Made by a program: the position numbers and the translations under genes. Positions 37,269-45,900 of a stretch of 64,000 bases of DNA are shown here, one piece after another. Each line of letters begins with the position of its first letter. Positions within the stretch are counted from its first letter, which is position 1. The notes under the pieces were generated by a model, which had not been told where the DNA came from, searched no databases, and saw only the letters and a list, made by a program, of their open reading frames with translations. This stretch comes from Mesostigma viride. Lineage: Eukaryota; Streptophyta; Mesostigmatophyceae; Mesostigmatales; Mesostigmataceae. The stretch lies in contig RPFO01002095.1 of assembly GCA_009746045.1 (NCBI GenBank), positions 1 through 64,000 on the forward strand. Reading direction: 5' to 3'.

Positions 37269-37547
37269 ATGAACAAATCAGAATTTATTACCCATATCGC
37301 AGAGCAACATAAATGTACAAAAGTAGAAGCTAAGAAGACAATCGATACATTTACTTCTTCAGTAATTAATGCAATCGGACAAGGTAAGGAAATATCCCTT
37401 ATTGGTTTCGGTAATTTTACTGTTAGTAAAGTTGCAGCTAGAACAGGACGTAATCCAAGAACAGGTGAGGAATTGCAAATTGCCGCTTACAACCAACCTA
37501 AGTTTAAGGTCGGACAGAAGTTAAAGGATGCAGTAAATCAAAAATAA
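37269..37547 (+). CDS. HU-family nucleoid protein
   Basis: A 92-residue histone-like protein with the full HU/IHF fold: MNKSEFITHIAEQ, EISLIGFGNFTVSK and the DNA-binding arm RTGRNPRTGEELQIAA ending in KFKVGQKLKDAV. The arm proline (RNPRTGE) is intact. A broken second copy lies at 42402 in the same orientation, with very similar flanking codons. An AAAGG-like sequence precedes the ATG. Confidence 0.95.
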   Translation: MNKSEFITHIAEQHKCTKVEAKKTIDTFTSSVINAIGQGKEISLIGFGNFTVSKVAARTGRNPRTGEELQIAAYNQPKFKVGQKLKDAVNQK

Positions 37548-37570
37548 CAATTATTAAGGGAGTTATATTT

Positions 37571-37963
37571 ATGTTAAAGCAATTCAATTTCATAATGATT
37601 TTAGGTGTAAGCCTTTTTCTTACTGGTTGCGCGGCGGATTCAGGTAATACAAAACTGGCTAAAACTAATAATGAGCAAATAAATTCTGCTTTCATAAAAG
37701 GAAAGACAACGCAGGCAGAAGTTAAAGAAGCATTTGGATAACCTAACGATACAGATATAATGAGCGATGGCCAAGTAAAATGGGTATACTCTCACATCAA
37801 ACGTTCTGCAATGGCCAGAAACTATGTACCCGTTGTAAATTGGTTTTCAGCAGGTACAGACGATACCACTAAAAAATTAGTGCTGATTTTTAAAGATGGT
37901 ATATTATTAGATTTTTCTTCATCTACAGCTAAAGGAGAGACCAAAGCCGGCGTGCTTAGTTAA
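37571..37963 (+). pseudogene. Lipoprotein gene interrupted by a stop codon (SmpA/BamE-like)
   Basis: Reading begins at the ATG 37571 behind GGGAG, with a lipoprotein signal (LFLTGCAAD, Cys at about residue 19) and the KGKTTQAEVKEAFG segment typical of small SmpA/BamE-like folds. A TAA at 37739-37741 then interrupts, after which the same frame continues PNDTDIMSDGQVKWVYSH to a natural stop at 37963. One point mutation at that codon would explain the break. The downstream part could be translated only from internal starts. Confidence 0.75.
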
Positions 37964-37983
37964 TTTCATTTGATAAGCTGGAA

Positions 37984-38021
37984 GACGATAAGGATTTTTT
38001 AATATCCGATATCGTCTTTTT
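37984..38021 (+). terminator. Factor-independent terminator
   Basis: GACGATAAGGAT (37984-37995) pairs with ATCCGATATCGTC (38004-38016), one bulged base, followed directly by a T-run. It lies 20 bases after the lipoprotein frame and ends the HU-lipoprotein unit. Confidence 0.75.
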
Positions 38022-38248
38022 GCTTATGGATATTCCGGCTATAAAATCTTTTTATTTTCATATTTTAATTAGCCATAACCTATATATTATACTTCAATAA
38101 ATTCGGGCATAAATACCCCAATCGGGGGGGTAATACAGAAAGCCATATAAAGCCATAGAACAATTGCATTAAGCTAATAATAACTTTATAGTTAATGTTA
38201 TAAGCTAGTCTTATTAAACAATAAATAAAATGTTTAAAGGTAATATAT

Positions 38249-38725
38249 ATGAAATGCAGATACACCAAATATTTATTGTGGTTCATGCTCGGTGCAATAA
38301 TAAGTTTAGTTGCATATACAAGATTCTTTTCAGAAAATATCACAGATAACTGGCAGCACTTATATCATCAAGCCCATATAGCTTTGCACAATGAAAAATA
38401 TGAACACGTTATAGAAATATGCGATCAAGCAATAAAGGCTGATGCCTCCTCTGATAATAGATACCTAATGTACGTTAAGAAAGCAAAAGCATTAAATAAA
38501 TTGCATCGTTATGAAGAAGTACTTAAAAGCGCAGACTTAGCAGTGACCATTTATCCTAAAAAGGAAGAAGCCTATTTAGTTAAAGTAGATGCTTTGTTTA
38601 ATTTAGGAGCAGAAGAAGAGCTTACCGCCATTCTAGAAGAAATTGAATCAATAAATCCACATACACCTCTTAAGCCCTTATTAAATTCTTTAAGAGTAGA
38701 GCGAGGTAAAGTACAATACCCATAA
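38249..38725 (+). CDS. TPR-repeat protein with N-terminal membrane anchor
   Basis: A 158-residue protein. One hydrophobic segment (residues 9-24, YLLWFMLGAIISLVAY) anchors or exports it; the rest is two to three tetratricopeptide repeats (HLYHQAHIALHNEKYEHVIE, YVKKAKALNKLHRYEEVL, YLVKVDALFNLGAEEEL). TPRs mediate protein contacts, so an adaptor role is likely. AAAGG lies about 9 bases before the ATG. It stands in front of a papain-like gene at 38787. Confidence 0.75.
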   Translation: MKCRYTKYLLWFMLGAIISLVAYTRFFSENITDNWQHLYHQAHIALHNEKYEHVIEICDQAIKADASSDNRYLMYVKKAKALNKLHRYEEVLKSADLAVTIYPKKEEAYLVKVDALFNLGAEEELTAILEEIESINPHTPLKPLLNSLRVERGKVQYP

Positions 38726-38786
38726 TGGGTTTCAGCAATTTTCATTAAGGAGTAGAACGGGATCTATAAAATAATATAGGTATAAA

Positions 38787-39425
38787 TTGTCTAAACTTAT
38801 TAGAAGTACAATTACAAATATTTTAAATTGCAAGGAGAATGCTACGTTTAGTAGCAAAGAAGAAAAAGATAAAGCTAATGATAACATTCTTAGACAATTA
38901 AATACACTTAATGGAGTTAAGGTGGATTTCAACCATCCCTTTCAAGATATAACACTTAATCCTATGTATAGCGTACCAGTTAATTGTTATACTTATGCAC
39001 TTGGTCTTCACAATTCTGAAAAGTACCACGATAAAGTAGCTGAATATTTTAATAAATATTACTGGAATAACAATTTCAACATTTTAGCTTGCACTGCTCA
39101 TAGCGGATTTATTAACTACCTTCTTAAGTATAACTATTTAAAAGAGCTTTCAAAGCCTGAAAAAGGCTGTTTAGTAATATATTTTGATGATAATAAATAT
39201 CCTAAACATGCAGGAATACTGGAAAGCAAACTAAAGGATGAAGATGATATGACCGTTCGTAGTAAATGGGGAGAATTCAATGCACTATTAACCCATAAAT
39301 TATGGCATGTACCTTGTAAAAATCAAAAGTTTCCCGAGCCTGACTATGGCACTTGTGTAAAGTACTATCACCGTTTAAACCAAGAACAAGCAGAGATATA
39401 CTATTTTGAATTTATTCAAAATTGA
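38787..39425 (+). CDS. Papain-like/NlpC-like predicted cysteine hydrolase
   Basis: A 212-residue protein read from a TTG at 38787, the first start after an in-frame stop. The centre shows VPVNCYTYALGLHNSEKY with a possible nucleophilic Cys, and later GCLVIYFDDNKYPKHAGIL with a possible catalytic His. That Cys-His order and the Y-T-Y-A-L-G context resemble NlpC/P60-like or related papain-fold proteins of unknown substrate. No signal peptide is seen. Downstream it shares a short conserved sequence with the end of the kinase gene at 63966. Confidence 0.5.
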   Translation: MSKLIRSTITNILNCKENATFSSKEEKDKANDNILRQLNTLNGVKVDFNHPFQDITLNPMYSVPVNCYTYALGLHNSEKYHDKVAEYFNKYYWNNNFNILACTAHSGFINYLLKYNYLKELSKPEKGCLVIYFDDNKYPKHAGILESKLKDEDDMTVRSKWGEFNALLTHKLWHVPCKNQKFPEPDYGTCVKYYHRLNQEQAEIYYFEFIQN

Positions 39426-39620
39426 CTAACGAACATTAGAATTGGCTACGTGGACACTAATATTGAGACTCAAAATATCTAAATAAAGGTTTAACTAGAA
39501 ATTATCGCCTGTATTAAATAATATAAATTAAAATAACAACTAACACTTATAATTTGTCATAACCATTTGTAATAAATAGTTGCAAAGCATTTTACATCAC
39601 TTTTTAATTAGGTACTGCTT
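39423..39620 (+). repeat. Intergenic module with copies at 32560 and 63968
   Basis: TGACTAACGAACATTAG directly after the stop of the papain-like gene recurs after the stop of the histidine kinase gene at 63968-63984. The following part, from GACACTAATATTGAGACTCAAA through AATTATCGCCTGTATTAAA, aligns with 32560-32725 upstream of the MFS gene. The module occupies the gap before the 862-residue protein gene and likely supplies its promoter. Confidence 0.65.
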
Positions 39621-39638
39621 AAATTAACAGTTAAATCA

Positions 39639-42227
39639 ATGAAAACATCAGAGACAAAAGATACCTTTTCTGATATAGATGCAAAAACTATAGAGCCGCC
39701 TCCTGTTCAAGGTTCAACAGGAGTTTATCCTATAACAATAAATCTTAGTGAAACAGAAAGAAAAGATTTGGAGGTACGTAATCCTTTAAAAGCCGATACA
39801 GTTATAAAATATTTATGGCATTATAACAGCAATGCATACATTATAAATTATAACAACATAGGGATAGTCAGTAGTTTAGATGCATTAAAACAAGCACTTA
39901 ATAAACTTAAAGAGAATGCTAATATACAAGAAAGTAATATACTTATTTTTTTAGTCGATCAATTAACGCATTATTTCTCAGCAAAAGTAACTAATCAACA
40001 CTATACAGCACTTATCGTTAGATGTGATGAAACCAACAATATTCAGTGGGATTACATAGACCCTTTAGGACATAAGATTCGTAAGGGTATGGCAGACGCA
40101 ATAAGAACCACTTATGACAATAAAGTAAAAATTACCTCATACAAAGGCAAAATACAGTACGTAATAGAACAAGAAGGTATGTACGTTGGCAATACTTATG
40201 ATAATGGGATATTTTTAATATTTTTAGTAACGCAGCTACTGCAAGGTAAAGGCTTATATGATATAGAGAAATGGTATAACGATAATAAAGAGTATTATTC
40301 TTTAGAAGAACCAGAAATAAAGGTTAAACTATCGAAGTATCTAGGCAAGGCTATTAGAAAAACGTTGTTACTTGAGGAGGGAAAGGACAATCCAGACATT
40401 AATAGACTTTTATCAGTAACTGATATACCTACTATTTTTAATGCCGCAGACCCTAAACACCTATATGACCTACTTAAGATAGGGGCTAAAGTTGACGTAC
40501 AGAATGAATATGGGCAAGATATTTACTACTGCTTATCTTTAGATCAAATAAATATAATAAGAAATTATACCTTAAGATTACAAAGTACCATTAAGTTATT
40601 AAATACATCCGAGAAAAATCTGGAAACCGAATTAGAAACGGATATTTTGAAGAACCCAGATATTAGTTTATTAAAAGCGAAGATTGAGTTATTAAAGAAG
40701 AAGAACTTTGAAACAGAAGCTATACGCAAAGTGAACAATACCGAGTACTATAAAGGTTGGTATAGCAATGTTCATGATATATTAGATCAGATACGTACTA
40801 ACTATACTGAATCTTATAAAGCTTATAAAAAAGAACAAATAGGCTTATGGCTAACAAATAGAATTGCAGAGCTAATCAGAGATACTTTTAATCAGGATCA
40901 TGACACCGCACATATAATGGATGGAATACAATGGGCATTCAGAAATAAAGAAAAAATGATTAGTGTATTTGTAGATGATGATAGTAAGGACTCTAAAAGT
41001 GATGACATACCACAAGATTTTATAGAAGCGTTAGGCACACCAAACCTTGAAGACTACCTTCAAATGTGGGTAAAAGATAGAATATATGAGTATATAAGCA
41101 ATTTAGAACAAGAATATGATAATCTTTATACAAAACTTTCTCATGATTTAAATTCTTTGGCGCATCCTATTGCCTGGGGTATACCAGAAGCGATTAGAAC
41201 AGTAAATGGATTTCAAGACAGCTTTGTATATCAAGGAAGTACTATTGAAAAAACTGTTTATATTCCATTTACAGCTATACACAAAAAACTAACCGAATCT
41301 AATTGGATAATGCGTGCAGGAATAGATAATACAAAAAACTATTTATTAGCCCATATAGGATTTATTGTTAGTGATAAGCCCCATAACCCAGAACAATGCT
41401 TTTATTCTGGTGGAAGAGTACACATAGATTTTCCTATAGTAGCAGATTTTGCTATTTTCAAGGCTATAAAAGAAACTGGACGTAACTACCAAGTTATTGC
41501 CAAAGAGTGGGAATTTTTTAATAATATTGGTAAGTATATTTATAAAAAGCAAGGTCATCATAGTGAAGTAGCGCTAGTAGACTTTCTTAAAGAAAACATT
41601 CCAAATTTAGTTACTACTCTAAAATATAAATTAACATACTATTATGGGAACTACGAAAATCATAAAGTGTATGCTATTACCCTTTTTGTAAATTCGCAAA
41701 AAAATATATGTGGAGGCAAGAATGACCACAGTAATTGTGAAGGAAAATTAAGTAATTTAATGAGATCACACGATCCTGATTCATTTCTTGGTCAATTAAA
41801 ACAGCAACTCAATGATAATAAGCTAAAGACATTAACGGCAAATAATGAGAAGTTTCCCTATATGTTTATTTCTGTTTCAGCTCACGAATATTATGAGTCT
41901 CATTGCTATGATACCTTAAAACAAGACGCTAAAGACGCATTATTCAGTCGCTCACAAGTAGAACAATATCGACATTTAAACATAGACATTAAGCAACTTG
42001 CAGGTAAAATAATACTAAGCTCCGCTGAAATATGGTTGGATGACCAGACTAACGAAGAACGCCATAATAAAGTAGTTAAAGAGTTAGAAGATACAACAAT
42101 AAAAATCCCCTTTTATACTGGTTTTAGAAGTGCTAGTGGAGATGATAATATCTTATCTAATCATGAAGAAAAACTTGAGTATGATTACCCTGTTTGTTTT
42201 GATGAAGTTGTTTTATCAGGTATATAA
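39639..42227 (+). CDS. Effector-like protein with inactive CE-clan protease fold and possible deaminase domain
   Basis: An 862-residue protein with no signal peptide. Residues about 100-210 resemble the CE-clan (Ulp1/C48-like) domain at the N-terminus of the protein at 42920: QHYTALIV with His121, WDYIDPLGH with Asp141, and GNTYDNGIFLIFLV, where the catalytic Cys position holds Asn189. One ankyrin-like repeat lies near 273-300 (HLYDLLKIGAKVDVQNEYGQD). The middle is helical. The C-terminal third has HSE (641-643) followed by Cys691 and Cys700, the order expected for a zinc-dependent nucleic-acid deaminase fold; the OTT_1508-like deaminases known from Orientia are a candidate family. Targets are unknown; the catalytic state of the deaminase-like part is unproven. 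Confidence 0.55.
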   Translation: MKTSETKDTFSDIDAKTIEPPPVQGSTGVYPITINLSETERKDLEVRNPLKADTVIKYLWHYNSNAYIINYNNIGIVSSLDALKQALNKLKENANIQESNILIFLVDQLTHYFSAKVTNQHYTALIVRCDETNNIQWDYIDPLGHKIRKGMADAIRTTYDNKVKITSYKGKIQYVIEQEGMYVGNTYDNGIFLIFLVTQLLQGKGLYDIEKWYNDNKEYYSLEEPEIKVKLSKYLGKAIRKTLLLEEGKDNPDINRLLSVTDIPTIFNAADPKHLYDLLKIGAKVDVQNEYGQDIYYCLSLDQINIIRNYTLRLQSTIKLLNTSEKNLETELETDILKNPDISLLKAKIELLKKKNFETEAIRKVNNTEYYKGWYSNVHDILDQIRTNYTESYKAYKKEQIGLWLTNRIAELIRDTFNQDHDTAHIMDGIQWAFRNKEKMISVFVDDDSKDSKSDDIPQDFIEALGTPNLEDYLQMWVKDRIYEYISNLEQEYDNLYTKLSHDLNSLAHPIAWGIPEAIRTVNGFQDSFVYQGSTIEKTVYIPFTAIHKKLTESNWIMRAGIDNTKNYLLAHIGFIVSDKPHNPEQCFYSGGRVHIDFPIVADFAIFKAIKETGRNYQVIAKEWEFFNNIGKYIYKKQGHHSEVALVDFLKENIPNLVTTLKYKLTYYYGNYENHKVYAITLFVNSQKNICGGKNDHSNCEGKLSNLMRSHDPDSFLGQLKQQLNDNKLKTLTANNEKFPYMFISVSAHEYYESHCYDTLKQDAKDALFSRSQVEQYRHLNIDIKQLAGKIILSSAEIWLDDQTNEERHNKVVKELEDTTIKIPFYTGFRSASGDDNILSNHEEKLEYDYPVCFDEVVLSGI

Positions 42228-42401
42228 AATTAAATAAACCATTGAAAACAATAGTTGTTAGTTGAAATACGTTATATAGAATATAATATTTGTTATGGTT
42301 TCTAACAAGATTAAAATGATAGAAAAATTACTTTACCAGTTAAATCGCAAGCCCAAGCTACTTAAAATTAAAAATTTTAAACTAATTAATAAGAAACAAT
42401 T

Positions 42402-42714
42402 ATGAACAAAGGAGAATTTATAAACCATATCACAGGTCAATACGAATGCACTAAAGTAGAAGCTGAGAAAGTAATTGATATGTTTACCTCATCAGTAATT
42501 GATGCTATGGGACAAGGTAAGGAAATATCATTAGTTGGCTTCGGTAATTTTACTGTTAGTAAAGTTGAAGCTCGGACAGGACATAATCCTAGAACTGGTG
42601 AAGCCTTGAACTATTGCAGCTTATAATCAACCTAAGTTTAAGGCCGGTCAGAAGCTAAAGGATGCAGTAAATAAAAATAGCGTTATCATAAAATCACTAT
42701 TGTCGAGTCTGTAA
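42402..42714 (+). pseudogene. Frameshifted second HU gene
   Basis: The first 67 codons match the HU protein of 37269 closely (GEFINHITGQYECTKVEAEK, EISLVGFGNFTVSKVEARTG), up to NPRTGEAL. One extra base near 42608 then shifts the frame to an early stop at 42626; in the other frame the normal ending follows (AAYNQPKF, AGQKLKDAVNK) and runs to 42714. The DNA-binding arm is cut, so the short product should not bind DNA normally. Confidence 0.88.
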
Positions 42715-42919
42715 TACACTTTGTGATGGATTTTTATAATCAATTATATTACTCATGTAGTGTATTCTCTTATTTTATTTTTAGTAAAATATGCAAATTA
42801 CAATAATACTATTATACTTATGAATACGCCACTTAACCTTCTATCCTATCTCAATACACAAAATTCCATTATAACTCCACATATAAATAACCAATACTCT
42901 GCAATATAAGACTATACAA

Positions 42920-45900
42920 TTAAATATATTCAATCTCAGTACCAACCAAGTGAACCAAAGATACTACGTCATTTTCATTACTTTGAAATAATAACGCTTC
43001 TTCTAGTAATTGAGAATGAAATGGAACTGCTTTCTCTTGTGGTAAGCGTGCCCCTGTTAAATACCAAATAAAATTCTCAATCACTTCAGGACCACAGTTA
43101 TTGGTTTGTTGGTAACTTAAAACTTCTTGGATAAACTCAACTTTATAACCTATATCATTTAGCCTTGCTACCAGTTCTTTTTCTAATTTTTCTGGTATTG
43201 AATTATTTTCAGAATCTATATATTTTATAATCACATTATCATCAACCTTTTCAAATATCATGCCAACCCAATGAGCCCTATATAAATTATATGGAACAAG
43301 TACTATATCTTCTTCTGAAAAAATATTATCTAAATCTTGAACTAATGTACTAATATTATTAATATCGTGATCTAACAAATATTTAGCTTTAAGAAGTTTA
43401 ACATTCTTATCTTGATTAATACCAGAATGTTCTATTCTTAATTTTAATATTGTCTCAATTCCATCATCGTAATATCTATTAAATTCTTTAACATATCCCC
43501 AGTCAGCTTCTTGTTCACCAATTTTTTTAATACTACATCCATCACCAAAAAGTCCTGAAAACTTTTCTAAAACAGGACTTTGAACTTTGTAATAAAAATC
43601 GCTTGTATCAACCTTATCCTTCAACAGTTTCGCTTCCTGTTTCATTTTTGGTACAATACTCTTTTCTAAATCAACAACCCTAAAGAAATGTTGATGATGA
43701 GTAAAGTTTTTTTCTATAGGACTAGAACCATTGTGTGCATGAAGATTTATCAAAACTGGTTCTGATCCTCTAAGTGTAGTATATTGGTTTTGATAATAGT
43801 ATACTTTAAGATCATTACCATATTTCCCCCCTATACCAGATAGACCCGAAATCCCGTCCTTACCATTTCTAGTTTCTTCATAAGGAAATTCCAGTTTCCA
43901 TTCTTCTCCAATACTATTTAATATTTTTACTTTTCCTGCTTCCCCAACCTTACCTCCGAGTCCACCTTTACCACCATCACCCCCTTTGTAACCTAAATGC
44001 CCCTTACATAACTCAATTCTATTATACATTTTATCAAACTTAGTTTTCATATCTCTTTCATTAGGTTGCCAGATACCTTTACCTTCCCAAAAATCAGTTA
44101 TGGTAGCGTCTAAACCATTTTGTCCTGAACTTCCATTTCCTCCGTTTTGTCCATCACCCCCTCTACCACCTTTCAAATCAAAAGTAATTCTTTGTAAATC
44201 AATAAATTTATGTCCTATACCATAAAAATGGCCAGAATGACCTCCTGTAGAACCAGATAGTCCATTACAACCATCACTTCCTATACCACCAGATTTATAA
44301 CCAATACCATCTCTTGCTTTAACAGATAAGTTAGGTCCTGAGTCTTTACCACTTAAATCAACTTTAATACTTTGCATTACATTCCATAAAGGAGCTATTA
44401 CTACTAAACTTACTCCTTTAGCTTGTATATCTTGGTCAAAAAGTATTGTATTTAAACATTTTATTTTTACTAATTTAATATTACTTGAGATGTATTTAAC
44501 AACATCACTTGCTTTTATACATTCACCTTCAATAGTTACTTCTGCACTACTCTTAGTTATCTTAGGCTTACTCCAACTATGATTTAGTAAATTATTCAAT
44601 TGTTCAGCTTTATAATCATGATAACTAATTTCCTGCGTTAATTTTAGCCCATTTGATTGTAATATTTTTAAAAACTCTATAAAATTATCTCTATTAATTG
44701 CTGGGTAATCATTAGCAAATAAATATCCTTTCTCTATTATAATTTCATGAATTGGCTTAACACTATTATACCAATCTAGGCTATCTTTTATCTCCTTCCC
44801 TAATCTTAATAAAGGATTTAAATGATTTTGATAATCTACATTACCCTCCGTATTTTTCATTGCTTCCAAGTAAGTTAAACATTCTTGAATCTTTGGATGT
44901 TCACCGATCTGTAAAATAAGGTTTTCCTGCATTTGTTTAACAAAGGCAGCTATTTTCAAACCACTAAACTCAAATACGTTAGAAAATAACGTATTTAATT
45001 TTTTTAAATATGGAGGAATATCCTCTATATTATTGCTTTCTTTTTCAATGGTTTCTACATAACCTTTTATTCCTAATACAAAGTTTTGTATTGCCTCATC
45101 ACTAACTATATATTCTGATAACCTTAACATTTTATTGCTAAATATGTCTATCATTGTAAGGTTATTAACAATAGATCCTAATTCTTTTAAAGCACTTAAT
45201 TCTTCAACTACTTCAGTAATAGAAATTAAATCATTAAATTTCCTTTCAATCAATCGTCCTAACTGCCCTATACATTCAAAGAAATCCTCTCCTTGGAATA
45301 TTTCACGTTTTGCAATTACATCTAAAAGTTCACTCTTTTGTGACTGACTTAACTTATTACAGCCTTCTTTAATTTGGGAAATACATTGATCTATATAATT
45401 AGTAATTTTACTCTCTACTTCTTTAATAAAAATTACTTCTAATTTATATTTAACTCCCTTTAATTGCTCTACATAGTTACTTAATTTGCTTTCATTTATT
45501 AATTGAATTTTAATTCCTATTTCATTAAGAACATTTATTTTTTTGGCTTCTTCTTTAGCCATAATTAAAAAGTCTACTTCAGGCCATGTTTTAAGAGTTA
45601 CATCTACAAAACTTACAGCATCGGATTGGTGTTGCAAACCCACAACACACCCATCTAATTGTCTAATTAAATCCTGTAACTGAACTAGATCCTTGCTTTT
45701 TAATTGATTAACACTACTAATAAATTGATGAAAATATTTTTCAAATTCGTTATGTACTGCTATTTCTATATCTTTTATTGCACTGTCGTATTCTCTTTCT
45801 AAAATATGTAAAGGCCTTACAACTTTATCTAATACACTGTTATAGTGTTGCTTACTTTCTGCACTTAGTATATCAAAAACTTTTCCGTGCAATTTAAGCT

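Noticed and set aside
39639-42227. Annotating the first domain of the 862-residue protein as an active protease
   Set aside because: The nucleophile position is Asn, not Cys, so only the fold is supported.
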